In this document: positions 45,798 through 56,571 of the stretch, one piece after another
How positions within the stretch are numbered: position 1 is the stretch's first letter
Layout: each line of letters starts with the position of its first letter
NCBI RefSeq assembly: GCF_020520425.1
Contig: NC_079491.1
Span: 7,737,143-7,801,142 of the forward strand
DNA length: 64,000 bases
DNA from: Spinacia oleracea
Taxonomy: Eukaryota; Streptophyta; Magnoliopsida; Caryophyllales; Amaranthaceae
Direction: 5' to 3'
Made by a program: the position numbers and the translations under genes
The notes under the pieces: generated by a model
Told to the model about the DNA's origin: nothing
The model's database searches: none
Seen by the model: the letters and a program-made list of their open reading frames with translations, nothing else

Positions 45798-46389
45798 GGG
45801 CTTAACGCCAAACTTTGTTACATTCGCCATCAGATCGAGCTACTTAAGAAGCTTTAAATGGCTACTTCGGAGATCAACCGAGTTGACGGATACTGGTTCA
45901 TATTAAATCTTGCTCTCCTAAGAACTTACAAACTTTATCTGTCTTCTTGTTCAGCAACTAACTTTGTTATAGTATATGATTTATTTACTTCAAATATCAA
46001 CACAGTTGTTATTTTACATCAACTTAGAGTTGTAATCGCGCTAATTTCACAATAATCCTATATAGAGTCAGTTACAGTGAAGAACAAGGCAATGCACCAT
46101 CATATATATACCAATGGAACTAAACAGACCAAGATGCGCGTTTTTATACTGACTTCAATCCCCCAGTCAGCAGGTAAACGTAATAGGTATAACAATCTAT
46201 TAATGCCAAAATGAACAATATAAGTTTAGCAATCGAACAACAAATTAAAACCCAAGTTACCATTAAGCAACGAATGATTAGTTCCGACTAATCAATCAAC
46301 AATACTATTCTCAGTTCACAACACTGGGAGCTCACAAAATATACATTGCTTTCAAAACATACCTTCCTCTGTGTAACAACATATCAACA
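45798..46389. other. 3' flank duplicated at 48.85-49.43 kb
   Basis: Bases 45810-45880 and 46045-46345 match 48845-48900 and 49195-49430 (cagttacagtgaagaacaag, then gttccgactaatcaatcaac). No gene is seen. Confidence 0.7.
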
Positions 46390-46925
46390 CCAACAGGGAG
46401 ATTCACCAAATTGATGTTCTTAACCCTCCAACGGTTGTCGCTGAGCGAATAAACTGCAACGGGGAACACGTTTGTCACCTTAAAACCAACAGTGTCAAAT
46501 CCAACCACCTTTTTCTAATAGACGGGTTCCACAATCTTAGCATGTTTTCTCTTCATTAGACGAGTCACACAATAATAACAACCCATTACAGCTTCCGATA
46601 AGCCTGTAGAAATTGCGAGTGGTGTGGAGGTCACCAATCTTCCTGAAAGTGTCGCTAAAACGAAGAGTGAAAGTGCATGTATAACGTTTGGTGAACCTTC
46701 CCTTGGCTAATAATTACTACACGAGTTACGTCGCTATTGTTGTAAAGTTTAAGATGCATTGAAATAAAATCAGGAGAATTGATTAATGTTCCAGGCTTTA
46801 GAAACACACCTGTACGTCAAGAGGGTTTTCGCCGGCAGCCTTGCTAAGACCTCCGTCCATAACTTCTCCGGTGGTAAGTCTTTGTCCTCCGACAACTTGT
46901 AGTTCTTCCATTTCCAGCGTCTCAT
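46390..46925 (-). pseudogene. F-box (FBA-type) pseudogene, N-terminal and middle part
   Basis: The minus strand reads LSEDKDLPPEKLWTEVLARL and LPAKTLLTYRCVSKAWN near 46790-46900, followed by stops. Further on are a VEPVY-like remnant of LWNPS (46520) and AVYSLSDNRWRVKNINLVNL (46395-46465). The frame is broken many times. Confidence 0.8.
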
Positions 46926-46998
46926 TTTGTCAGACTAAATGCACTGTTGGAATATCAAACAAAAAATTGATGTTATTATCAAAGGAAGTGGGTGGGGT

Positions 46999-47020
46999 GG
47001 GGGGGGGGGGGGGGGGGGGG
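46999..47020 (+). repeat. Run of 22 G
   Basis: An uninterrupted G-run preceded by gggtggggt. Runs like this are unstable and error-prone in sequencing, so the exact length is uncertain. Confidence 0.8.
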
Positions 47021-47157
47021 CAGAATGAAGATCTAAGAAGGGGAACTGGTGAATAAATTAACGATTAAGCTTTTCTTGGAAACTGGTGAACTTTAATCTT
47101 GATTTATTTGAAAAGATTTTTAACAAATACTCCGTACTGTGAACATGACGCACAACT

Positions 47158-47213
47158 AACTATGGGTGATTCTCCATCAAAAAAAAAAAAAAAAAAAAAC
47201 TATGGGTGATTCT
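47158..47213. mobile_element. Retroposon scar: poly(A) between direct repeats
   Basis: The 16-mer aactatgggtgattct stands at 47158-47173 and 47198-47213. Between them there is only ccatc and an A-run. This is what a LINE-driven insertion truncated to its tail looks like. Confidence 0.7.
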
Positions 47214-47254
47214 ATATCCCCATTTGAGCGGAGTCAGACCCTAATTTGTCAGCA

Positions 47255-47400
47255 CATCTAAGGTGCACACAGGTGTACCGCGTACCATCTCATATTTTCC
47301 CCACTTACGTGTGCATATCAAGGAAAAATATGTGAGATGGACTATCAACAGACATAAAAATATCTTGGGTGCACGCTATAAGTAGGTGCACCTAAGAATT
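47255..47400. mobile_element. MITE-like hairpin
   Basis: Outer arms containing aaggtgcac and gtgcacctaag, and inner arms ccatctcatattttcc and aaaaatatgtgagatgg, are inverted around 47.31 kb. The TSD was not resolved. Confidence 0.5.
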
Positions 47401-47536
47401 TTTACTTGATAACAGGCTGTGACATCTTCAATAGAAAACATCTTTACCGGGGGGTTCGTAACCAGACTAGCAGGAAACAATTCAAGTGCGGGCGATAAGA
47501 TCACCAGAGCTTACGCCGGGGGAGGGTTGTTGTTAC

Positions 47537-48368
47537 TGTTGCGATTAAAGCGAAAATTAGAACAAACTTATCTGATTCGATGAACTGAACGAAGAACAAT
47601 TGTTGCGTCGTGGACACCCACTGTCCTAAAAGACGATTCCGCGCTACCTCCCGGTGCAGTAGAACAGAATGCGGTCGCCCTCCAGGATTAGCGCAACTCC
47701 GACGTTGTGTGCACTCACAAAGCCGGATGGAGTCAGAACGTATGCCCAAAACCGAGAGCAATTTTGTGTGAGAGTAAGAATGTGTTTTCGTATTTTGTGT
47801 GTATGATTTTTTTTTTTGTGAGAAGGGAACTGAAACTCTGATTTAAATAATTAGAAGGAAAGCATTGCAACAGACAAAAACGGCTGAGGGAATGAATGTT
47901 GCAACAGCCAAAAACGGTCAGAGACATTGAATGTAGTAACGGACGTAATTAATGGTAATTAATCCAACGGTTACGTAATCAATACAGATTCCCGTAACAA
48001 TGACTTAAGCAAAACGGTCCAGTTACCAAAAAGAATAGGGTTGACCCACAAAACCCACCCCACGCCCGCGAACCGCATTCCCAAGGCCCAAGGCCCAAGG
48101 CCCAAGGCCCACGGCCCACGGCCCACGGCCCACGGCCCACGGCCCACGGCCCACGGCCCACGGCCCACGGCCCACGGCCCGCGGCCCGGCGCGCGCGCGC
48201 GTGTGTGTGATGTGTCCACCCATACCATTCTCACACTTTCTTAAACAAGAGTTACACTCATTCCCCAATTAATAAACAAGAGGAATATGAAGAGTTTTTC
48301 CAATGTGGGACTCTTGAATTTTCACTCACCCTTTTTTCCTTTGTGTTTCCCAATGAGAATTTCCAACA
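47537..48368 (-). mobile_element. Solo LTR with 5-base TSD
   Basis: The termini are TGTTG and CAACA, and the exact TSD gttac lies at 47532-47536 and 48369-48373. On the minus strand it begins TGTTGGAAATTCTCATTGGG and contains gagtcccacattggaaaa, a sequence style common in plant LTRs. No internal domain is present. It lies between an F-box pseudogene and an F-box fragment. Confidence 0.9.
48060..48190. repeat. 7-bp minisatellite inside the solo LTR
   Basis: Four or so aaggccc units are followed by about a dozen acggccc units, then a run of cg and tg dinucleotides to 48210. Both strands are open in several frames (repeats of GPWAVGR), which is an artefact of the repeat. Confidence 0.9.
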
Positions 48369-48373
48369 GTTAC

Positions 48374-48639
48374 TGGTAGTCTAGCAGATAACAAACTAAC
48401 AGGAAACCAAAGCAGCAAAATATGCATCAACTGCTTAACCCACTGTTCCACCTTAGCGGCAATCAGGTCCAGTCCCTAAACAAACTGATCGAGGTCATAT
48501 ATGACATCTACAAAACAAATTACACATTCTTATCAAAGGTGGAAGAGTGCACGAACAGCAACATAAGCCAATTATTATCCATTTGCCCAAGGAAACATCA
48601 CCTTTTTCAAAAGAGCCGTAAACATCACATTATTCTCCG
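48374..48639. other. Spacer, no gene seen
   Basis: The first bases (gtagtctagcagataacaaac) and what follows show no coding frame worth calling. A decayed F-box middle part on the + strand is possible. Confidence 0.35.
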
Positions 48640-48839
48640 GGGAGGTGTATAAAAAGCTTTTCTATAATGAGAATACTAGTACATTTATCCTAGTGTACGA
48701 CAAATACAGTCAACATGACCCAATGTCTTACAACATTATAACTCGTCAAATACAACTTCTGAGGAAGGGTAAAGTTTGGCGGAGGATAGAGTATATGAAC
48801 ACTTATGTGGAGAGCTTGGTTTTATGCAGAGGACATTGA
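48640..48839 (+). pseudogene. F-box (FBA-type) C-terminal fragment
   Basis: The frame reads YKKLFYNENTSTFILVYDKY, then MSYNIITRQIQLLRKGKVWR and YVESLVLCRGH and a stop (48837-48839), the last 60 or so residues of the family. Nothing upstream supplies an F-box. With its 3' flank it is a duplicate of the copy at 45.1-45.8 kb. Confidence 0.8.
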
Positions 48840-48842
48840 AGG

Positions 48843-48980
48843 ACAAACTTTGATGTGCTCGCCATCAGAGCTACTTAAGTGGCTTTAAATGGCTGGTACT
48901 GGTTCAAACTTTGATGCGCTCACCATCAGAGCTTGGTTTTATGCAGAGAAACTTTGATGCGCTCACCATCAGAGCTACGT
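48843..48980 (+). repeat. Threefold repeat of an F-box 3'-flank motif
   Basis: The motif aaactttgatgygctc plus rccatcagagct starts near 48844, 48906 and 48951. The pieces between include a repeated gagcttggttttatgcagag copied from the preceding coding end. Confidence 0.75.
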
Positions 48981-49194
48981 AGTATGATTTACTTCAATTT
49001 CAATAGAGTTATTGCTATTTTCCTTCAATTTTTTCTGATAAACATATACTAGTACATGTGAGTTTGTTTAGAGTTTTAATCAGTTGCTCAAACTTAATTG
49101 TATGGCAAGTGCCAAGTAGCTTAATTAAGGTTTATTACTATTCCTCTGTGAGTTTGTGCAACACCAAGCTCAGAAAACCACACTAATGATCACA

Positions 49195-49430
49195 GAAAAG
49201 TAACTTCAGAGTCCTATATAGAGTCAATTACAATGAAGAACAAGGCAATGCACCATCATATACCTATGAAACCAAACAGATATGCACGTAGTAAATGCCA
49301 AAATGAAGAAAACAAGTTAAATAGCAACAAGCCAGCAAAAAAAAAGCCCGGTTACCATTAAACAATGCATGATAAGTTCCGACTAATCAATCAACAAGAC
49401 TAACATTATCACAACATTAGCTCACAAAGC
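49195..49430. repeat. Copy of 46045-46345
   Basis: Segmental duplicate of the DNA downstream of the 45.1-kb F-box pseudogene (agaacaaggcaatgcaccat and following). No gene is seen. Confidence 0.8.
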
Positions 49431-49499
49431 ATTCAAATATAGGCAGCATAAAAAAAGGCATAATTAAGTGCACATACATTGATTTTACTTATAGTTTTC

Positions 49500-49833
49500 A
49501 GTAATAACAATGTCCCGTGTTGATGAGGTGGTGATGGTGTAATTGCTAAGGTGATTATGTAGTGATAGTATGGTGAAAGGTGAAGAAAGGGGGAAATATT
49601 TCCCACATTTTCGGGGAAATGGTATCCTAGGGTGGTGGTGGGTAACTAACAAACTATTACCCTCATTATGAGGGTAATAATTCCCCGCCTTTCTCTTTTA
49701 CTAATGCCACCACTACCTTATTTCATACGTCACCACCTTATTTCCTTCAACATTACCTCTACTCAATTATGTTTTTCCTGGTTTGACTTTTATTACCCCT
49801 TAATACATTAATTCCAATTCAAGCATGGCCTAA
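49500..49833. mobile_element. Truncated Tourist-like MITE
   Basis: The right three-quarters resembles the element at 57722-58111 (ggtaactaac, accctcattatgagggtaat, then ccaattcaagcatggcc). The left terminal repeat is missing. Confidence 0.65.
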
Positions 49834-49859
49834 GGGGTGTCCAAGTGTATAAGGCAATA

Positions 49860-50045
49860 GAAGGAATACCTCCCTTCTCCTTCGGCTGAGGGCCAAAAAT
49901 ATGAATAGGGCGGAAATTTGCTATACCGAAGCTAAAATGGCATTATTTATCACACGCCTTTCCTCTAAGATTTCAACATACTATGTTAGCATTCTGTTTT
50001 ACAGCTGCAGCATGGTGCTCTGATTATCTTTCACAGGTTTTGTAA
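49860..50045 (+). pseudogene. CYP72A C-terminal relic
   Basis: The remnant runs from the [12 protein letters not shown] region through TEAKMA and SPSYV to QHGALIIFHRF. In the haem loop the cysteine codon has become a stop (ata tga ata ggg) and the preceding FGW also ends in a stop. It is non-functional. Confidence 0.85.
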
Positions 50046-51479
50046 TAAGTGAGCACAAAATGTTTCACTCTTTTAGATGTCACTGACAAGACCTGCATCT
50101 TGATTTCATTAAATATCAACAGATAAACTCCCTATTCATATCGTTTCTAACCTTCTGCAGTTTGTTGTCTAAGAAATTGCCCACTCCCTGTTGGTCTATC
50201 GTGCCCAGAAATGTGCTTTGTTGGTATGTTTACAGGTTAGATGTCGCATAAATTCTGTTTTATCTTCCGTTACTTGTCTAGAGCTCATCCAACGGCTAAC
50301 CATGCTCATGTTCTAGTTTTCCATTTATTGGCTAAGTAGCCTAAGTTACAAGGAAATTTCAAATCTGATTATAGAAGGTTCCAAACATCTTTATCTCTCC
50401 CCCATACACCACAATTGCTGAATTTCTTTGCCATGGAACAAAGCAGAGAAATTTTGATTCTTTGGCATCGTTTTCTTCTCAAGGTGATAGTTTGGGATTA
50501 AGTGTTAAGACAGCGAAACTCTAACATGTGTGAGGCTTGAGCTAGTTCTGGAATTTAGAACATGAAAACAAAGGATTGACCAAGTTCCAAAGGGGTAAAG
50601 ATTTGTGGTTTCCTTGCATAAGAATGAATGAACACATACTAAAAAAAAGAAGACATTATTGACAGAAATTTCATACTAATAACCAATAATTTGCATACTT
50701 CACTAAACCAATGAAAATATGAATGCATCATATACCTCTTAATTATCATCATTTTGTTGTCCATAAAACCATACTTGAAGAAGAAAAACATCCCCTGTTG
50801 CCTTGGCAATTTGCAAAAGAAACCAAAAGGAGCAACGCGTCTGTCAGCATGCAGCTTGAGCATCTACTAATTTTCAAAACCGCCCAATCCAAACTATACA
50901 AGCACAGCTGAGTTTTCTCTTTGATAGAACATTTCATACTTATCTGAAAAGAAAATGATAAGAGCTGTCAATTAGAATATATTCGTACACCAAGAATAAT
51001 CAAATTTTGTTATGACGCTTTCAAAGAAATTACAGATTTACAAGCTAGAAACAACGCTATGAATTTGCTAGTTCACGCAATAACTTTGGAATGACAATGA
51101 ACCATCAGAATCCAGAACAACGAGAAATATGGTGGAACCCATTGCAAAGAAGGTAAAGGTCTTGCAACTGCACATTTCTATCGAACATCTAGGCCAATTG
51201 TGCAACATACATTAAAGAAAAGAAAATGCAGCAAGTGTCTGTGGATCATCACATGTGCTCCTCCCAGTAAAGGATAAGATATAATTGGCAGAAAACATGG
51301 AGATAAAATTCAAGGATGTAAACACAAAATTCACCAATAAAATGTTTATTTAATTAGCTTTATAAACTACGCAGGAAATCAAAAGCCTGCTGATCATCAG
51401 TTTTACACATCACCAGCAGCAATTTGCTACCCAGAAACTACAATGTTCAAGGTAATGCAAACTTTACATTGTTCAAGGT
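50046..51479. other. Spacer with one copy of the cluster's dispersed repeat
   Basis: Bases 50790-50865 on the minus strand read DAQAAC..RRVAPFGFFCKL-like text, related to the block after P450 gene 3. A duplicated cattgttcaaggtaatg occurs at about 51442-51485. No gene is seen. Confidence 0.4.
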
Positions 51480-52060
51480 AATGATCATTTGCTACCCAAA
51501 AATGATCATTGATAGAATAAACTGCAATAGACACCTCTAATTAATCAAAAACATGATCATCTGGAAAAACAACCACCTTGCAATCATCAAGGGGCGGTAC
51601 GGGTTAGGATGATGAGGGGGAAGTGCAATTGACTTCCTAATTTCTAATTGAAGGGTTCCAATTCCGAAGATTAATGTCTTCCTATTCAGAGAACAATTGC
51701 CACAACAAAACTACCCAATTACAGCTACAGATACGCCAATTTCTATGGTAAGTCTTGAGATAATGAGCAGCTTTCCTAAATGTTTCACCATTCACAATCA
51801 TGAATATGCATTACTAGGGTTCTAAAAATTGGGAGGCTAATACATGGCTTATATTGCAAATGTTCTTGTAAAATGGAAGATGCATAGAAATTAAGTCCTA
51901 AAATTCGATTAAAGAACACCAGATTTACAAATAATACCTGAATTTTAGTAGGGGTTTCGCCGACGATCTCGCTAACACCACTCTCCATAAATCCGGTGGC
52001 AAATATCTTTTTTCCGACAATTTGTGTCCAGAATTTCTTCTTTTCTGGCGACCCATTTCG
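51480..52060 (-). pseudogene. F-box (FBA-type) pseudogene
   Basis: The minus strand has MGRQKRRNSGHKLSEKRY, then LPPDLWRVVLARSSAKPLLKFR (51945-52055) and a stop. A decayed LWNPSIRK region is near 51640-51660 and a VYSINDH-like part near 51490-51520. Several frames are needed. Confidence 0.75.
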
Positions 52061-52740
52061 ACTAATTCATCCGTATAATTTGATACTTTGATAGCCACTC
52101 GGCCCACTCCAGTAGTCCAGTGGCATCTGGCAATTCAATTACTTATGAAACCCTTAATTGTGATTGGTTTAAAATTTCAAATTTCATGTAGGGTTGTTAT
52201 TTTAGATTTAGATTTTAATCTCATGTGGGGTTGCTTATGTGAAAACAACCAATAGGAGCCAGGGGTATGTTACTATTTGGTACCCTTGGAGTATATGTAT
52301 CAACTTCCATCCACGCTTGCAAGCCAAATGTGGTAATGAGGTCTTTTGGGTGAAGTGCATTCAAAGAAAACACCTAATGTGTGCACCCGACATTTCTCAC
52401 AGTTTCGCCTAACACGTGCATTTTTTTTATTTATTACGGAGTAGGTAAAAATAACGCATCGAGTTGAACTAACACCTATTACTCCGTATAAGTTATTAAG
52501 TTTATCTATACAAAATTATGTTTGTGTTTCTCTCGAGCATTTCGCATTTGTTAATGTTCAAGTCACAAGGTGAATTAACAACCAATTTATGTTGGTTACC
52601 ACACATGTGTACATGTGACTATATGAGGTGATAATATGATAGAGTTCACCAATGTACATAAAAAAAACCTGGTAACTACTCCGAGGTGATTTAGTGTATT
52701 CTACCTAAGTTAGGATCTAGTTGAGTTTGATTCTACTATC
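52061..52740. other. Spacer, no gene seen
   Basis: AT-rich with no bounded element. Confidence 0.5.
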
Positions 52741-53070
52741 TCTTCCCGCTGGAGCACTGGTTACTTTCCCGGTACTTCTTGTTCATTGGGATAAGGAAAT
52801 TTGGGGCGATGATGCGGAAGAATTCCGGCCAGATAGATTCTCTGAAGGGATATCCAAAGCAACAAAGGGGAATAACTCATTCTTCCCCTTTGGTTGGTGA
52901 CCAAGAACTTGCATTGGGGAAAATTTGCTATAATAGAAGCTAAATTGGCGTTATCCATGATATTACAACGGTTTTCCTTCGAGCTTTCACCAAACTATGT
53001 TCATGCACCCATGACTGTTATATTTCTACAGCCTCAACATGGTGCACAGATTATATTACACAAGCTTTGA
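52741..53070 (+). pseudogene. CYP72A exon 5 relic
   Basis: It runs from [20 protein letters not shown] through [18 protein letters not shown] and [11 protein letters not shown], then a stop where the family has Gly (TGA for GGA). A one-base loss follows in the GEKFA region, and the remainder continues to [11 protein letters not shown] and a stop at 53070. Exons 1-4 are absent. Confidence 0.9.
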
Positions 53071-53818
53071 GGATAATCAAATTATGTTAAATAGATTTTT
53101 ACATTATATAGTGATTGGTAGACTTGCACCTTTGTAATTGTTAGGAATTGTTACAATAGTACAATTAGAGTACCCTTAGATAGATATGGCAGTATGGCAC
53201 TGGACTGGGCCGGACTATGGCACGACACGACCCAACACGAAAAAAGCACGACCACAAAGCACATTTAATTGAATGAAGCTTGGCTTACGCAAGAAAGCAC
53301 GATCCGACCTGACACGAGGGGTTGGGTTATGTATGGGCAGCTTTTTTTAAAATTTTCTGCACAACCCTGACCCAACCAAAGAAGTGGGCTTCACGTGAGT
53401 CTGACTATTCAGATCTAAGGCATGTGAACTTGACATAAAAATAGTGTCCGGCCCGACCTTGTTAAGTCTCGAGTGTTTCTCAAAAATGTTAAGTGTACTT
53501 TTGAATTTGTGGTGCAATAGTTTCAACTTACTTGTAATGACTAATGAGTAATGACGGATAGAGTTTCTAAGATTTTTTTGTATCAAAGATTACAAGGAAT
53601 CATTTAATAGCTCAATTTCCAGTGATAAGAGACAATTCATTTACGTGCCCACGTGTCCCATGGCCCATGGGCAAGCTTATGGCCAAACAATGGTGGTAAG
53701 TGGTAACCAAGTAGTTTGGGTTAAGGTCGATTAAGATTTTTGGGTGAATTGGTGTATTATTAGCTTGGTGTTTTTGTTATCCTTATTTCCGCTTCTCTAA
53801 TCATTTCGAAATTATATA
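53071..53818. other. Spacer with a ggcacgacacg-type repeat
   Basis: Bases 53190-53470 are rich in cacgacacgacccaac and gtccggcccgacc, like the subterminal DNA of hAT-type MITEs, but no ends were fixed. Confidence 0.4.
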
Positions 53819-54073
53819 CTACCTCCATTTCAAAAACATCTTTACAATTATTATTTACACGGATTCCAATGCAATATTTAACTACTAATATATTCAATTT
53901 CGTATGTGAAAAAATTATAAAAATTTGATATTCTGAAAATACATTCCGAGACCAATCTAACAAGATCTTACATGTAACATTTTGATGTATATAATAGTAA
54001 GAATTTACGGTCAAAGTTTTTATACTTTGGACACATTTTCCAAAGCGTAAAGAACTTTCAGAAACGAATGTAG
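53819..54073. mobile_element. Diverged Stowaway-like MITE
   Basis: Left ctacctccatttcaaaaa and right (inverted) ctacattcgtttctgaaa, flanked by TA at 53817-53818 and 54074-54075. Confidence 0.65.
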
Positions 54074-54074
54074 T

Positions 54075-54200
54075 AGATGTCAACTAGTTTAATTGGTAAA
54101 ATCATGTGGGGTGGTATCCAAGATTTTGTATCGAATTCCGTCTACATCATTTGTCGCTTTGCCCTTAGTGACTTTCTCTCCACCAAAAAGAAAAACATTC
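54075..54200 (+). mobile_element. tRNA-derived SINE candidate
   Basis: A box A-like tagtttaattggtaaaatc and, 30 or so bases later, a box B-like tgtatcgaattccg, ending in accaaaaagaaaaa. No TSD was found. Confidence 0.4.
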
Positions 54201-54644
54201 CAAAATCATTACAACGTAACTTATTAGATTTTGAATGGCTCTTTTTATTAGATTTTGAATGGCTCTTTTCTAATTGTTTTTATTAGAAATAGGTGAAAAT
54301 TAGATGAGTATAAGACAAACTTCAAAATATACTTGGCAAATTATAATGAAACGACCTAGTCATAAGCTTATGATTCGTTTTTCATAAAATGAAATTGGGA
54401 CTCCTTACAAGGTCATTTTAAGGCTTGGAATGCGGAGGAAAGTAAAGTACCAAAAAAACAACCTAGTGATCGCCGGAAGAGTTGAACCTTGAACCCGTGA
54501 CCAGCCCCCGTGGTCAATGCCATAGTGATATTGTTTTTAAGATTTATTTTCCGAAGGGAAAAGAGTTACACATTTCTATTATACTTCGTACTACGTATAA
54601 GTTAATTCTTAAATACCTAGCATTCCTCTTCTATTTTACCTTTA
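54201..54644. other. Spacer, no gene seen
   Basis: A 20-base repeat, ttagattttgaatggctctt, occurs twice at about 54222-54265. No gene is seen. Confidence 0.5.
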
Positions 54645-54995
54645 GGCTTTATTTGGTTGGGAAGAATTGGAAGGAAAAGAAAAGAAAGAAAGGTAAAATA
54701 AGATTTCCTGTATTTGGCACAAAGAATTATATGGGAAGTGGAAGGAATGGAAAGGAATTGGAAGGAAAGCTCCTTTATAAAATTTTCACTTTCCTTTCCT
54801 CCCAAAATTGGAGGAATTTGGAAGGAAAGAGAAAATTAAAAGCTGTCATTTATATTTCCTTTCTCTTCCCTTCATTTCTTTCCCTTAAACCAAACACAGG
54901 AAAATAAAATCTATTTCCCTTCCTTTCTTTTCTTTTCTTTTCCCTTCCTTTCTTTTCTCTTCCTTTCCTTTACTAATAATGAACCAAATAGGGCC
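54645..54995. mobile_element. Tourist-like (PIF/Harbinger) MITE with purine/pyrimidine halves
   Basis: TIRs ggctttatttggtt and aaccaaatagggcc, with TSD TTA at 54642-54644 and 54996-54998. The left half is rich in ggaagg and the right half in ccttcc, so it could fold back on itself. Confidence 0.85.
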
Positions 54996-54998
54996 TTA

Positions 54999-55556
54999 AT
55001 AACTTGTCAAATTTGTTTGTCTAGGTAATTACTCGTCTTTTCCAATTACTTGTCTGGAGTACATGCATACATCGCCTTCACATTATCATATGCCATATGT
55101 GAATATGCTTTTATTTTTATTATTTTATTATGTGGTCGTCAATGTTTTGCAAAGGTTCGACTAGTACGACATGGACATTTTTTTTGTTGCAAAGTACGAC
55201 ATAGACATTAGACAGTAACGTAACTGTATTCTTTTTATAGTCAATTAGTCATAGTCTCATAGACCATGTGTACAAGCAAGCAAATATGATATTTTAGACA
55301 CGGAGTCGCGGAGTACCAATTAATGTTAAGGTATCAATACCTTCAAAATAAAATAAAAATGTTATGCTATCAATACTTCATGTGTGAAACCTTAATACAA
55401 TTTGACTAATGCCTTATATTTAATTATACTAGATTTTTTTTTTTTTTAGAAGGTAAGACGAATAGCTTTATCGAGCCAGATCTCTGTATAGATTAACCCG
55501 GTCAAGATTAACGGGCTAGACAGTGTATAAATATAATGTAATATACATGGTAAGTT
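54999..55556. other. Spacer, no gene seen
   Basis: A T-run at 55436-55448 is followed by unassigned repeat-like DNA (agaaggtaagacgaatagct). The last 13 bases are the left TSD of the next element. Confidence 0.45.
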
Positions 55557-56068
55557 AACTCGCCGCTCTCCTTCCTCTCTCCTTTTCTAAGGTTTATTTT
55601 CTTGGTCGTTATAGGACGGAAATTAGATTATTTTTGACCTTTTCTCTTGATTTAATTCAGTCATTGTCTCATAAATTCAATAAATTTTCACCATATGGGC
55701 GGAGTTCCTCCATGTTCGTTAAACTCTCTAGGGTGTTTGGTTTGTCGTTTGCCCGTAGTGGATTTATGTATAATTGGTTCGTGGGTAAAGTTTTATGCAA
55801 CAAATATTAATTTTCCGAGTACATTCAGATGAATCAAATGAAAATCATTCACGCGGCTACAAAAAATCGTTAAACCCTATCTCTGAAAAGGTTACATGTT
55901 CCAGCGTTATACACGGGAGACATTCTACAATATAATATCTATTTACCGAACGTAGTTTTGATGAAGGAGACCTTTATTTGATTCAATTTGTCATGTATTT
56001 GTTAGACCTATATTTTTCTTGCAAATGTTGTATGACTCTTTATTAATGAATTTCCTTTCAAAAAAAAA
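55557..56068 (+). mobile_element. Poly(A) retroposon, pyrimidine-rich start
   Basis: It starts aactcgccgctctccttcct and ends gttgtatgactctttattaa, tgaatttcctttc and an A-run. The 13-base TSD tacatggtaagtt (55544-55556) and tacattgtaagtt (56069-56081) differs at one base. It has no long open frame and no pol III boxes. It shares the gttgtatgact..ttattaatgaa end with the element at 62041. Confidence 0.85.
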
Positions 56069-56081
56069 TACATTGTAAGTT

Positions 56082-56571
56082 GCATTTATTGCAGAAATAA
56101 TACAGTATAACGGCGGGGCTGCAAATCTTTAATGTATCCACCTTGCAATGAGCAAGTCTCCAATGGTTGTAGTTGGTTTTGCTTGTAATTTGCAAAAGTC
56201 TCAAGTTATTAGTTAACCCTTGGAAGTGGGTAATCCAAAAAGTGTAGATAGTGGAGTCACTACTTAAAAATTAATGAAAAATTAACTGAAATTAAGTACG
56301 AAGTATTTTAATAAAAGATAATGAAAAATTAAATAAACTTAGGTAAGTTTTTTTTTTTTTGTCAATTGAGGTAATGTGACCCCACTTAAACCCCATGTAT
56401 CCACAACTGGACGTTAGAGTGCTTTTTTGATAACTTAGTTTGGCAAAACAAATTAGCCTTGGCAAACTAATTTGGTTGGGGAAAATAGTCCAATTGGGAG
56501 GTGAGTTGTAATTAAAATAAAATTAAAAGTGGAACCATTAATTGTAGATGGATTTAACATTATCTTACTAC
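56082..56571. other. Decayed MITE DNA downstream of the SABATH gene
   Basis: Bases 56150-56560 resemble the Tourist-type element at 58971 (agtctccaatggttgtag and aacttagtttggcaaaac) but lack clean ends. Confidence 0.4.

Noticed and set aside
47971-48268. Overlapping open frames rich in GPWAVGR repeats
   Set aside because: They are a by-product of the 7-bp minisatellite in a solo LTR and are open in several frames on both strands.
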